32,227 nucleotides of DNA from an uncultured Mycoplasmatota bacterium (GCA_948466315.1 CAOJZZ010000008.1:1-32227); one strand, 5' to 3'. Shown: positions 8,413 through 18,104, counted from the first letter of the stretch. Program-made: numbers and translations. The notes: a model not told the origin generated them from the sequence alone.

Positions 8413-10623
8413 ATGTCAAAAGTAATTTTAAGTATAGAAGGAATGAGTTGTAGTGCTTGTTCCCAAGGATTAGAAAAATATCTAAATAAACAACCTGGAG
8501 TTATTAATGCCACTGTAAACTTAGTATTAGCTCAAGCTATGATAGAATATACTGAAAATGTAACTTTAGATGAGTTAAATACTTGGGTAAAAGAAGCTGG
8601 ATTTATAAGTCTAGGTATCTATGATGAAGTACAAGAAAAAAGAAAAAAGAATAATAAAAATAACTTATTGTTCTTTACTATATTATCTATATTAGTACTA
8701 TATATATCAATGGCTCATATGCTTAACTTACCAATAATTCCCTTTTTGAATATGGAAAAATATCCTCTCAATTACTCCATAACATTACTAATTCTTACTA
8801 TACCATATTTATTTTATGGTTTAGATATTTTTAAAAGTGGTTATAAAAACTTAATTCATAAATCACCTAATATGGATACCTTAGTATCAATAGGTGTTAT
8901 TACGAGTTTTTTATATAGTCTATTTAGTACTATTATGATTTTAACTTCTAAGTATCAGTATGTAGAAAAACTATATTTTGAATCAGTATGCCTTGTACTA
9001 TTCTTTATAAAATTAGGTAGATTTATAGATTCTAGAAGTAAAGAAAAAACAAAAGATGCTATCAAAGAATTAGTTCAATTAACCCCAGAATATGCTATTT
9101 TAAAAGTAAATAATAAAGAAAAGAAGGTTACTTTAGATGAAATTTCTAAAGGCGATATCTTAGTCTGTAAACCAGGTATGAAAATAGCAGTAGATGGAAC
9201 TATTGTAAAAGGAAACTCTCATTTTGATGAATCATTTATTACAGGAGAATCTATTCCTACTAAAAAAAAGGAAGGAGAGAAAATAGTTGCTGGTAGTCTA
9301 AATATTGATGGATTTATTGAATACAAAGCCGAAAAAATTGGCAAGGATTCTACTATATCTGAAATAGTTAAACTAGTAATAGAAGCAACTAATACTAAAG
9401 CACCTATTTCTAAACTAGCAGATAGAGTAAGTGGAGTATTTGTCCCCAGCATTATGTTAATAGCTCTTTTAACATTTATTATATATCTAATATTAGGAGA
9501 AAATATCTCTATAGCTTTTACTCATTTTACCTCAGTACTAGTTGTAGCTTGTCCTTGTGCCTTAGGTTTAGCAACTCCGTTAGCCATTGTTATTAGCGAA
9601 GGAATATGTGCTAAAAATGGAATTTTAGTAAAAACAAGTGAAACCTTAGAAAACGCCCATAAAGTAGATACTATAGTTTTTGATAAAACAGGAACTCTTA
9701 CCTATGGTAACTTAAAAATATCCGAAATTATTAATGATAGTCCTTATAGTGAAAAAGAACTTCTTCAAATAATTGCTAGTATCGAAGAAAAATCCACTCA
9801 TCCCATAGCTAAGGCTATAACAGATTATGCCAAAGAAAATAAACTGTCTCTTTTAAAGATAAATAATTTTAAAGAATTATCTGGTATAGGCTTAAATGCT
9901 ACTATAAAAGATAATAGCTACTATATAGGAAATGACAAAATACTATCAAAATTAAGAATAGAAAATAAATATCTTAATGAAAAAAACTCCCTAGCAACAA
10001 CAGGTAATAGTCTTATATATGTAGTAGAAAATAAAAAGCTTTTAGCTCTAATAGGCGTAAAAGACATAGTAAGAGAAGAAGCTAAAAAAACTATTTTTGA
10101 GTTAAAAAAACTAGGAAAGAAAATTATTATGCTAACAGGAGATAACGAACTAACAGCTAACGGAGTTGCCAGTCAATTAGATATTGATGAAGTAATAGCT
10201 AATGTCTTACCTAAAGATAAAACAAAAACTATCAAAAGACTTATGGAAAGCAATATGAAGGTAATGATGATAGGAGATGGCATTAATGATGCCCCAAGTC
10301 TAGCTACATCTTCTATTGGAGTAGCCCTATCAAGTGGAACAGATATAGCAAACAACTCAGCTAATGTCATTTTAATAAATGATAATTTAACAAGTATAAT
10401 AAATTTAATTACAATAAGCAAGAAAACCATTAAAAATATTAAGCAAAACTTATTTTGGGCTTTCTTTTATAATATTTGTATGATCCCAGTAGCAATAGGT
10501 ATTTTATCTCCTTTTGGCATAACTTTGAGTCCTATGATTGCAGGACTTGCTATGACCATAAGTAGTCTAACTGTTGTATTTAATGCCCTACGATTAAAAA
10601 ATATAAAATTATCACTAAATTAA
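8413..10623 (+). CDS. copA: copper-type P1B ATPase (heavy-metal exporter)
   Basis: A 736-residue membrane pump. It has one N-terminal metal-binding HMA domain with GMSCSAC (Cys13, Cys16). Membrane segments are followed by the actuator loop with TGES (277-280), the intramembrane metal-binding CPC motif (380-382, VVACPCALGLATP), the phosphorylated Asp424 in DKTGTLTYG, the His-Pro pair (463-464, STHPIAKA) typical of P1B pumps, and GDGINDAP (621-628). CPC plus a CxxC HMA domain point to Cu(I)/Ag(I) export. AAAGGAG stands just before the ATG. No CopY, CsoR or CopZ gene lies beside it, so its regulation is not shown here. Confidence 0.92.
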   Translation: MSKVILSIEGMSCSACSQGLEKYLNKQPGVINATVNLVLAQAMIEYTENVTLDELNTWVKEAGFISLGIYDEVQEKRKKNNKNNLLFFTILSILVLYISMAHMLNLPIIPFLNMEKYPLNYSITLLILTIPYLFYGLDIFKSGYKNLIHKSPNMDTLVSIGVITSFLYSLFSTIMILTSKYQYVEKLYFESVCLVLFFIKLGRFIDSRSKEKTKDAIKELVQLTPEYAILKVNNKEKKVTLDEISKGDILVCKPGMKIAVDGTIVKGNSHFDESFITGESIPTKKKEGEKIVAGSLNIDGFIEYKAEKIGKDSTISEIVKLVIEATNTKAPISKLADRVSGVFVPSIMLIALLTFIIYLILGENISIAFTHFTSVLVVACPCALGLATPLAIVISEGICAKNGILVKTSETLENAHKVDTIVFDKTGTLTYGNLKISEIINDSPYSEKELLQIIASIEEKSTHPIAKAITDYAKENKLSLLKINNFKELSGIGLNATIKDNSYYIGNDKILSKLRIENKYLNEKNSLATTGNSLIYVVENKKLLALIGVKDIVREEAKKTIFELKKLGKKIIMLTGDNELTANGVASQLDIDEVIANVLPKDKTKTIKRLMESNMKVMMIGDGINDAPSLATSSIGVALSSGTDIANNSANVILINDNLTSIINLITISKKTIKNIKQNLFWAFFYNICMIPVAIGILSPFGITLSPMIAGLAMTISSLTVVFNALRLKNIKLSLN

Positions 10624-10731
10624 CATTTCATAAGAATAATTCTTTATATAAATAAAATATTAATAAAAATTATCTACATTTACTATCTAACTATAAAATA
10701 TTATAATAAAAACACTATGGAGGAAAAAATA

Positions 10732-11154
10732 ATGGAAATGATTGATATAACTGGTAAATTAAATAATCATGAGGATTATTTAAAAATACTAAAGGTTTTA
10801 AAGAAAAGAACCAAATATATAGAAATAGTATTAATTGATAACAAGAAAACAAATCATCTTATTGAAAAATTTAAGGGGGATATTCTTCTTCAAAAGAAGA
10901 CAAATAATTGGTGGGGAACTAAAACTACGAAAGAGAATAATCTTATTCGTTTAAAATCAACAAAAGAATTGTTTAATTATTTAGAACAGTTTGAAACGTT
11001 TTGTAAATACTTAACATCTGAAAAATATGGTGAATATGCTGAAATGACTGACTTTCAAGATGATGATATAGCTTTTTATGATGAAAAAGGAAATTACCTT
11101 TTATTTACAACAACACATGAAGGATATATCTGTATTTGTCAGGACTTAATATAA
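10732..11154 (+). CDS. hypothetical protein, 140 aa
   Basis: I do not recognise the family. The protein is soluble with no signal peptide. It starts with a predicted helix-rich half (residues about 1-55, LKILKVLKKRTKYIEIVLID), then a WWGTKTTKENN segment, and ends with strand-like sequence (DDIAFYDEKGNYLLFTTTHEGYICIC). The layout resembles small immunity- or SUKH-like proteins only in a very general way; I do not assign it. I chose the ATG at 10732 because GGAGG (10719-10723) lies eight bases upstream; the ATG at 10717 would put the Shine-Dalgarno inside the gene. It stands alone between the copper pump and the MacB-like gene. Confidence 0.65.
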   Translation: MEMIDITGKLNNHEDYLKILKVLKKRTKYIEIVLIDNKKTNHLIEKFKGDILLQKKTNNWWGTKTTKENNLIRLKSTKELFNYLEQFETFCKYLTSEKYGEYAEMTDFQDDDIAFYDEKGNYLLFTTTHEGYICICQDLI

Positions 11155-11161
11155 ATATAAA

Positions 11162-11181
11162 ATAATTTTTTAAAAAATTAT
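11162..11181. repeat. 20-bp perfect AT palindrome
   Basis: ATAATTTTTT followed directly by its reverse complement AAAAAATTAT, 8 bp after the stop of the 140-aa gene. It may act as a weak bidirectional terminator or be chance in AT-rich DNA. Confidence 0.4.
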
Positions 11182-11238
11182 CTAAAAAAACTAGGAATAA
11201 AGTAATAAATATCTAATAATTTAATAGAGGAGGAATAT

Positions 11239-13797
11239 ATGTTAGAATTAAAAAAGATTAATAAAATATATAAAACCGATAATTTCTCACAACAAGCTTT
11301 AAATGACATAAGTATTAATTTCAGAAAGCAAGAATTTGTTTCAATTTTAGGACCATCAGGAAGTGGAAAAACAACACTTTTGAATATCATTGGTGGATTA
11401 GATGATTATACTAGTGGTGAATTAATCATTAATGGAATAAAAACACAAGAATACTCAAGTAGAGATTGGGATACTTATCGTAATCATCGAGTAGGCTTTG
11501 TTTTTCAAAGTTATAATTTGATTCCTCATCAATCAATTCTTTCAAATGTTGAACTAGCCCTTACTTTATCTGGTGTTTCTAAAACAGAACGTAAAAAAAG
11601 ATCCTTAAATGCTTTAGACAAGGTTGGACTATTAGATCATGTTCATAAAAGACCCAATCAATTATCAGGCGGACAAATGCAACGTGTAGCAATTGCTAGA
11701 GCTTTAGTAAATGATCCAGATATATTACTAGCCGATGAACCAACAGGGGCCCTAGATTCCAAAACAAGTACTCAGATTATGAACTTACTACAAGAAGTAG
11801 CCAAAGATAGACTAGTAATTATGGTTACTCATAATGACTCTTTAGCCGATGAATATTCAACAAGAATTATAAAATTAAAAGATGGTATCATTACTAATGA
11901 TACTAATCCATATCATGAAAACGATGAAATGGAAAAATCCAAAGAAAAGACAAAAAAGACTAATATGTCTTTTCCAACTGCCTTATCATTAAGTTTAAAT
12001 AATTTAATGACTAAAAAAGGACGTACAATTTTAACCTCCTTTGCAGGTTCTATCGGTATTATAGGAATAGCCTTAATTCTTTCATTATCTAGTGGTGTTC
12101 AAAACTATATTGATAGAATCCAAGAAGAAACCCTAACATCTTATCCTATAACTATAGAAAGTGAAACTATTGATTTAACATCGGTTATGACAGAAGGCCA
12201 TGAAAAAAAGAAAAATAATAAAACTAAAAAGAAAAACAGAATTTATTCTAATAACACCATTACTGATACTTTAGCTATAATGAGTAGTAAAGTTCAATCA
12301 AATAACTTATCCTTATTCAAAAAATATATTGATCAAGAAAAAAGTGATTTAAAAAAATATACAACAGCTATTAGTTATGGATACAATCTATCACTTCAAT
12401 TATATAAAAGTGATACTTCAAATGGAATAGTTCAAGTAAATCCTAATACTGTTATGGAAACACTTGGTATGAAGTCAAGTTCTAATCAATCTACTATGCC
12501 TTTAATGATGAATAATGTTTGGAACTTGTTGTTTGAAAATGATGAAATAAATAATAAAATGTACCAAGTATTAAGTGGACGTATGCCTAAAAAATATAAC
12601 GAAGTAGTTTTATTAGTAGATGAGAAAAATCAGGTAAGTGACTATGTACTTTATGCATTAGGCCTAAAGAATCAAAAAGAATTAAAAGAACTATATGAAA
12701 AAGTATTAAACAAAGAAGAGGTACAATCAGAAGAAACAAGTTATACTTATGAAGACATTTTAGGTCTATCATATAAACTATTATTAAATACAGACTACTA
12801 TGAAAAAGTAGGAAATATTTGGGTTGATAAAAGAGAAGATGAAGAATATTTAAAAGAAAAAATTTCTAATGCTGAAGAGATAAAAGTAGTAGGTATCATC
12901 AAACCAAATGCTGATGCTACTATAACTACTAATTCACTAGGAGGTATTCTCTATACTAAAGAATTAGAAAATCATGTAATTGATAAACTTAAAAATGAAA
13001 CTATTATTAAAGAACAAAAAGAAAGTAAAGATAAAAATGTTATTACAGGTCTATCATTTAATAATGAAGAATTTAATATGAATGATTTAAGTTTAGAACA
13101 AAAAAGATATTTACAATCCCTATCCCCAGAAGAACTAGCTGATATAATTTCTAAATATAAAGAGCAATCATCCGCTACCTATGAATCTACCTTACAAGAA
13201 CTAGGTTCTGTTGACTTAGAATCTCCATCATCCATTAACATCTATGTAAAAGATTTTGAATCGAAAGATAAAGTAAAAGATATTATTTCCTCATATAATA
13301 AAATTCAAAGAAAAGAAGGAAATAAAAATAATGAAATACATTATAACGATATGGTTGGTATGCTTATGAGTTCAGTTACTAGTATAATTGATATGATTAG
13401 CTATGTCTTGATTGGATTTGTTTCTATATCATTAATTGTTTCTAGTATTATGATTGGTATTATTACTTATATTTCTGTACTTGAAAGAACAAAAGAAATA
13501 GGCATTTTACGAGCAATAGGTGCTAGTAAAAAAGATGTGTCTAGAGTATTCAATGCTGAGACACTAATTGTTGGATTATTCGCTGGATTATTTGGTATTG
13601 GTATTACTGTTCTTTTAAATATTCCAATCAATTTAATAATAGCTAAAGTGGCTGGTGTAAATAATTTAAGTAGTCTCCCTATAGCAGGTGCTATCATATT
13701 AATTATGATAAGTATTTTTCTAACTATGATAGCTGGTTTAATACCATCACGTATGGCTAGTAAAAAAGACCCAGTCGAATCATTACGTAGTGAATAA
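11239..13797 (+). CDS. MacB-type ABC exporter, ATPase fused to FtsX-like permease
   Basis: An 852-residue fusion. Residues 1-225 are an ABC ATPase: Walker A GPSGSGKTT (38-46), Q-loop Gln90, signature LSGGQ (142-146), Walker B ILLADEPTGALD (162-173), switch His198. A charged linker (about 230-245) leads to the first membrane segment (about 263-286), a large extracytoplasmic domain (about 290-705), then three membrane segments in the FtsX order with LERTKEIGILRAIGASKKDV after the second and a C-terminal SRMASKKDPVESLRSE. This is the MacB/LolCDE/BceB mechanotransmission class, which moves peptides or lipoproteins or senses cell-wall antibiotics. The ATG has AGAGGAGG in front. No adaptor (MacA) or two-component genes are adjacent, so the substrate is unknown. 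Confidence 0.88.
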   Translation: MLELKKINKIYKTDNFSQQALNDISINFRKQEFVSILGPSGSGKTTLLNIIGGLDDYTSGELIINGIKTQEYSSRDWDTYRNHRVGFVFQSYNLIPHQSILSNVELALTLSGVSKTERKKRSLNALDKVGLLDHVHKRPNQLSGGQMQRVAIARALVNDPDILLADEPTGALDSKTSTQIMNLLQEVAKDRLVIMVTHNDSLADEYSTRIIKLKDGIITNDTNPYHENDEMEKSKEKTKKTNMSFPTALSLSLNNLMTKKGRTILTSFAGSIGIIGIALILSLSSGVQNYIDRIQEETLTSYPITIESETIDLTSVMTEGHEKKKNNKTKKKNRIYSNNTITDTLAIMSSKVQSNNLSLFKKYIDQEKSDLKKYTTAISYGYNLSLQLYKSDTSNGIVQVNPNTVMETLGMKSSSNQSTMPLMMNNVWNLLFENDEINNKMYQVLSGRMPKKYNEVVLLVDEKNQVSDYVLYALGLKNQKELKELYEKVLNKEEVQSEETSYTYEDILGLSYKLLLNTDYYEKVGNIWVDKREDEEYLKEKISNAEEIKVVGIIKPNADATITTNSLGGILYTKELENHVIDKLKNETIIKEQKESKDKNVITGLSFNNEEFNMNDLSLEQKRYLQSLSPEELADIISKYKEQSSATYESTLQELGSVDLESPSSINIYVKDFESKDKVKDIISSYNKIQRKEGNKNNEIHYNDMVGMLMSSVTSIIDMISYVLIGFVSISLIVSSIMIGIITYISVLERTKEIGILRAIGASKKDVSRVFNAETLIVGLFAGLFGIGITVLLNIPINLIIAKVAGVNNLSSLPIAGAIILIMISIFLTMIAGLIPSRMASKKDPVESLRSE

Positions 13798-13907
13798 TTA
13801 TTAATATCAAAAGAAAAAACATAGATATATCAAAATCTTACTTTAGAGAAAACAAATAATTGTATTTTTATAACAATATGTTATTATATACACAAAAGGA
13901 ATTAAGT

Positions 13908-14455
13908 ATGAAAGAAGAACTAATTGATGTCTTAGACGAAAATGGTATTAAAACAGCGAAAATATTAACAAGAAACAAGTACATCAAAAAGAATTATGGC
14001 ATCGGATTATTGTTGTTGCTATAGTAAATGAAAATAATGAAATCTTAATTCAACAAAGAAGCAATAATAAAGATAAAAATCCTGGTATGTGGGATATTTC
14101 AGTTACATGACATTTATCAGCTGGCAAAGATTCTCTAACTGCTGCTAATAGAGAAATAAGCAAAGAAGTTAGTGTGAGTTTAGGCTATAGTGTAGAAGTA
14201 AAAGACTTTAGATTTATGTTTTCTTTTAGAAAATAAGAAAAAGTTAATGATAATCATTATGATAGATAATTTTACGACTTCTTCATTTTAAGACAAAATG
14301 GACTAAGAGTTGATAATTTGAAGCTCCAAACTAACGAGGTTCAAGATATCAAATTTGTTAGTCTAGCAGAACTTAATGAAATGAGAGGAAATAATTCTTT
14401 AGTAAATAGAGATGAATGTTATAACAAGTTAGCTAATTACTTATTTAGAATATAG
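13908..14455 (+). pseudogene. decayed NUDIX hydrolase gene
   Basis: The ATG at 13908 has AAAAGGA upstream, but the frame fails after ~23 codons. A missing base near 13970 (AGA-AAC-AAG where AGA-AAA-CAA is expected) shifts the frame. Read in the restored frame, the sequence gives HRIIVVAIVNENNEIL, IQQRSNNKDKNPGMWDIS, then a TGA at 14108-14110 where the NUDIX-box Gly belongs, and SLTAANREISKEV, which has lost the usual box glutamates (K for E). Two more stops follow (TAA after MFSFRK; TAG about 10 codons later) before DIKFVSLAELNEM and the final TAG at 14453. The mix of substitutions and an indel argues for a genuinely dead gene. The original was probably an IDI/NUDIX-like hydrolase of about 180 residues. 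Confidence 0.85.
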
Positions 14456-14475
14456 TAAAAAAAACAGGAGGTTTT

Positions 14476-15828
14476 ATGTTACAAATTGATAATATAAATA
14501 CAATTGAGAGATTAGAAAACATCTTCAGTGAACTTGAAGTTTATTCTATTGATATATCTAGTGCTAAAGCTAATTTGCAAAAAGTTGTTAGTAAATATGA
14601 AAAAGATAAAAGAAAAGACAACAGTAGTAATAATAATACTACTATTGTTATTACACTTAGTGGTAATTATGAATTAGAATTATGCTATGAACTTGGTAAA
14701 ATTGAGTATGATATCAAAGATTATACTCTATTTTTAGATTTAATTCATTTAACTGAAAGCTGTAACTTAAGTATTGATATTGATAATGTTTTTAATTATT
14801 TAGAAACAGCAATTAATCAAGGCTTCTTAGAAAAGTTTTATCAAATAAACATTCAAAGACTAATAATAGAAAGATATCACGATCTTTTACTAAAAAAGAT
14901 TCTAAAGGATTATGAAAAAGGAGAAAAAGAATACTTAGAAAAGTACCAGATTATTAAAGATTTTCCATATCTTAAAAAAAGTATTACTAAATATTTAAAA
15001 GATAATAATATAAATGATATAAAAATAGAAGAATATGACTATAATTTAGAACTATTATTAAAAAAAATTAATATTAAGCCTTCAACTGCTAAAAATGATT
15101 GTGTTGTAGAAAATCATCAATTAATTATCCCTAATATCAATTGCCCTATATCAATTTCTGTCATAATAAATAAATTTATTGAAAAACTAAAATTAATATT
15201 TAAAAACGATACCCAGAAAATCAAGAAACAATTAAGAATATCGAGTTTTGAAAGAATTGATTTTACAGGTTATGATCTATTATATGTTAATTTTAACTAT
15301 AAATTAATTGTAAAATCGAATTTCAAAGGTACTAGAGCTAGAATAAATCCCCAGACTGTTATGGGTAAAAATTTATATGATTGTAATTTAGAAGGATTAG
15401 ATTTAAGTAAAGCTAGGTTTGATAATGTATATATTAGATATACAAGGTTAAAAGGTACCAATGCTAAAATAAACCCACAAACAGTCAAACATAAAGATAT
15501 AGAAGGATGTGATTTAGAAGGTTTAGACTTAAGCAAAGCAAATTTTGATGATGTATCTATAAGATGTGCAAATTTAAAAGGTACTAATTCTATCATTAAT
15601 CCTCAAACTGTTTCATTAGATTGGTATACTTGCTTAATTGGCTGCTATGTAATTAATGACTTTTCTGGATATTCTGACAACATGAGACCTAATTTAGAAG
15701 GAGCAATTTTAGTTGATAGTATGGGTGAAGCTATAGAAAAAAGAAATAACTCACTGCAATCTCCTTTTAACAATTTTTCTAAAGAAGAAGGAAGTAAACA
15801 ATTAATAAAAAAACGGCAAAATAGTTAA
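14476..15828 (+). CDS. pentapeptide-like repeat protein A (two 42-residue repeats)
   Basis: A 450-residue soluble protein with no signal peptide. The first ~250 residues are helix-rich and charged (ERYHDLLLKKILKDYEKGE, FPYLKKSITKYLKDNNI). From residue 284 it carries 42-residue units opening with KGT-x-A-x-INPQTV and continuing with xCxLEGLDLSKAxFDxV...ANL, the A(D/N)LxG rhythm of pentapeptide-repeat proteins: two full units and a third that leads to a cap (GCYVINDFSGYSDN, NLEGAILVDS). AGGAGG precedes the ATG. The next gene is a close paralogue 18 bp downstream, so the two are probably co-transcribed. A right-handed quadrilateral beta-helix in the repeat part is expected from the family; function is unknown. 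Confidence 0.75.
   Translation: MLQIDNINTIERLENIFSELEVYSIDISSAKANLQKVVSKYEKDKRKDNSSNNNTTIVITLSGNYELELCYELGKIEYDIKDYTLFLDLIHLTESCNLSIDIDNVFNYLETAINQGFLEKFYQINIQRLIIERYHDLLLKKILKDYEKGEKEYLEKYQIIKDFPYLKKSITKYLKDNNINDIKIEEYDYNLELLLKKINIKPSTAKNDCVVENHQLIIPNINCPISISVIINKFIEKLKLIFKNDTQKIKKQLRISSFERIDFTGYDLLYVNFNYKLIVKSNFKGTRARINPQTVMGKNLYDCNLEGLDLSKARFDNVYIRYTRLKGTNAKINPQTVKHKDIEGCDLEGLDLSKANFDDVSIRCANLKGTNSIINPQTVSLDWYTCLIGCYVINDFSGYSDNMRPNLEGAILVDSMGEAIEKRNNSLQSPFNNFSKEEGSKQLIKKRQNS
15325..15576 (+). repeat. two 126-bp (42-codon) tandem repeats in protein A
   Basis: Units 15325-15450 and 15451-15576 each open with AAAGGTAC and code for KGT-x-A-x-INPQTV. A diverged third copy begins at 15577 and merges with the C-terminal cap. 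Confidence 0.85.
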
Positions 15829-15846
15829 TAGAAGAGGTGTTTAATC

Positions 15847-17232
15847 TTGCAATTAGATAATATAAATGAAGTTGAAAAATTAACAGCTATTCTCAAAGAA
15901 CTAGAAAATTATTCCATTGATATATCTGAATATTTTCATAGATTAATAGATATTATTAATCAATATAGAAATTATGAACTAGAATTTAGCATAGAACTAA
16001 CTAATCTTGAATATGACATGAGAGACTGTATTTTATTTTTAGACTTGATTCATTCTACAAAAACTTGGGATTTTGAGGTTAATCTTGATGAGGTTTTTAT
16101 CTCTATAGAATATGAAATAACTAGAAATTTTTTAGATGTCTTCAATGATTCAAAAATAAAGCAATTAATAATAGAAAAATATTATGATTTATCTTTAAAA
16201 AAGATTTTAAAAGATTATATAGAAGGTAAAAACACCTATTTAGAAAAATATATGATAATAAAAAACTATCCATATCTTAAAAAAAGTATAATTAAATTTT
16301 TAACCGCTAAAGATATTGATGATATAGAAGTAGATGAATATGATTATGACTTAGAAGGTCTTTTAAATAAAATATTCCAAGTACTTAATAATAACAAAAA
16401 AGTAGTAATACCTGATTTTAATGAATTCATTTATAATGAAGTAAATACTCTAATTAATAATCTAAATAATCATTTCCAAATACAATATCGAGATGATACT
16501 GCTAAAATTATAAAACAATTAAAAGCAATGGGTAAATGTAATTTTAGTAATTTTGATTTCGCTGGGTGGGATTTAAAGTATGTTGATTTTACTAATCAAT
16601 TAATTATAAATTCAATTTTTAAAGGTACCAATGCTAGAATAGACCCTCAAAGAGTTAAATTCAAAAGTATTAGAAATTGTGATTTAGAGGGATTAGATTT
16701 AAGTAGGGTAGATTTTTATGATATAGAAATAACTCATGCTAATTTAAAAGGTAGCAATGCTAATATTAATCCTCAACAAATAAGAAATCTAGATATGTGG
16801 TATTGCAATTTAGAGGGTTTAGATTTTAGTAATGCACGTTTTGATAATATAGGAATTTGTGGAGCTAATTTAAAAGGAACAAAGGCTATAATTGATCCTC
16901 AAAGAGTTAATGCCAAAAGAATTGATTATTGTAATTTAGAAGGGTTAGATTTAAGTGAAGCAAACTTTGATGATGTATTAATGACAGGAGCTAATTTAAG
17001 AGGAACAAACGCTAAAATAAATCCCCAGACTGTCAGATACTTAGACTTAAGTGATACGTGTTTAGAGGGATGTTATGTAATAAATAATTTTAATGGTTAT
17101 AGTGATAAAACAAAACCAAATTTAGAGGGAGTTATTTTAGTTGATAGTCATGACGAAATAAAAGAACTAGAGGATAATCATTATAATCTAAAAAATATAA
17201 GACAAAAAAATTATAAAGTATTGTATAAATAA
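15847..17232 (+). CDS. pentapeptide-like repeat protein B (three 42-residue repeats)
   Basis: A 461-residue paralogue of the preceding protein over its whole length: similar openings (LDNINEVEKLTAILKELENY against IDNINTIERLENIFSELEVY), the same LKKILKDY and PYLKKSI blocks in the helical half, and the same C-terminal cap (GCYVINNFNGYSD, NLEGVILVDS). From residue 259 it has three full 42-residue units rather than two, plus a partial fourth. The start is TTG at 15847, supported by AGAGGTG seven bases upstream and by alignment with the paralogue's N terminus. The pair most likely arose by tandem gene duplication, followed by gain or loss of one repeat unit. Role unknown; a protein-binding scaffold is plausible. 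Confidence 0.75.
   Translation: MQLDNINEVEKLTAILKELENYSIDISEYFHRLIDIINQYRNYELEFSIELTNLEYDMRDCILFLDLIHSTKTWDFEVNLDEVFISIEYEITRNFLDVFNDSKIKQLIIEKYYDLSLKKILKDYIEGKNTYLEKYMIIKNYPYLKKSIIKFLTAKDIDDIEVDEYDYDLEGLLNKIFQVLNNNKKVVIPDFNEFIYNEVNTLINNLNNHFQIQYRDDTAKIIKQLKAMGKCNFSNFDFAGWDLKYVDFTNQLIINSIFKGTNARIDPQRVKFKSIRNCDLEGLDLSRVDFYDIEITHANLKGSNANINPQQIRNLDMWYCNLEGLDFSNARFDNIGICGANLKGTKAIIDPQRVNAKRIDYCNLEGLDLSEANFDDVLMTGANLRGTNAKINPQTVRYLDLSDTCLEGCYVINNFNGYSDKTKPNLEGVILVDSHDEIKELEDNHYNLKNIRQKNYKVLYK
16621..16998 (+). repeat. three 126-bp (42-codon) tandem repeats in protein B
   Basis: Units 16621-16746, 16747-16872 and 16873-16998 code for (K)G(T/S)-x-A-x-I(N/D)PQ... followed by CNLEGLDLS or similar. 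A partial copy from 16999 runs into the cap. The phase is identical to that in protein A. Confidence 0.85.
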
Positions 17233-17319
17233 TAAAACATTTCTTTAACTTACTTTCTGATTTTTACTTAAAGTATGTTATATATTAATATATAATATAA
17301 GGAGAGAGAAAGTATTTTT

Positions 17320-18071
17320 ATGGAAGAGAAAAAAAGACAAATCTAAAATTTTAATAGTAGTAATAATCCTATTAAGTTTTATAATTATAGGAATGGGAAC
17401 TTATATAGCTTATGATAAGGGAGTGATTTTTTCTGAAGTAGATAAAGAGGAAAAACAAAAAAAATAAAGAAAATAAAAAAGATAAAGATGATAAAGAAGA
17501 GCAGAAAAACGACACTAGTAATGATGAAGAGCCTCTAAATTCATCAAAAGCTCTAAATAATATTAATGGTAATACTTACAGTAATCCCTCTGACACTGAA
17601 GGTAATTATGGACTTTTAATTAACATAAATGCAAATAAGAAAAGTATAACACTAAGTATTGATTTTGGTGCGTTAAGTAGTTCTAGTTCTTATGATCCTG
17701 TAACAGAAAAATACCAAATAACAGGATTTTCTAAAGAAGTTATTTCAACATTTGTTGGTGATATAGGACAAGAAGCAAAAGGTATAACTTTATTTTACAT
17801 AATGAATGATCAAACAGTAGAGTATACACCTATATTTAACTTAAAATTTGATAACAATAATAATTCATACTATGAAATGAATTATACCTATGACCAGTTA
17901 ACTGATGGAAGAGTAACTAATCCACATTTTGTTACAAAAGGAAACATTAGTGATGCAAATGGCATTATAAAATTGTATAATACAGATGTTTATAATGGTA
18001 GTGGTTGGAGAACAACTATTGGTACTAAAAAAGATGGGAGTTTTTATGATTTAGGCACTTTTATACAATAG
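17320..18071 (+). pseudogene. membrane-anchored hypothetical protein interrupted at two poly-A tracts
   Basis: GGAGAGAG (17301-17308) precedes the ATG at 17320, which in its own frame stops after eight codons. Dropping one A from the A7 tract (17329-17335) opens KDKSKILIVVIILLSFIIIG, a membrane anchor, running to KEEKQKK and a stop at an A8 tract (17457-17464). Dropping one A there opens a lysine/aspartate-rich linker (ENKKDKDDKEEQKNDTSNDE) and a C-terminal domain of about 185 residues (GNYGLLININANKKSITLSI, NGSGWRTTIGTKKDGSFYD). The last 89 codons, from an internal ATG at 17802, form the longest intact piece with a start. The layout (anchor, charged linker, extracellular beta domain) is common in uncultured gut Bacillota; function is unknown. 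Both breaks are the same type, so assembly error or polymerase slippage should be considered beside real decay. Confidence 0.65.
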
Positions 18072-18073
18072 TT

Positions 18074-18104
18074 AAAAAAGAAAGGTAGATAAAACTTTCT
18101 TTTT
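18074..18104 (+). terminator. intrinsic terminator after the interrupted membrane protein gene
   Basis: AAAAAGAAAG pairs with CTTTCTTTTT around a 10-nt loop, two bases after the stop codon. The stem is AT-rich but ends in a U5 run. Confidence 0.65.

Noticed and set aside
14108-14110. TGA read as glycine or tryptophan (altered genetic code)
   Set aside because: TGA is the normal stop of the LiaF-like, ABC ATPase and cas2 genes in this window, each at its expected length, and the other interruptions are TAA or TAG.
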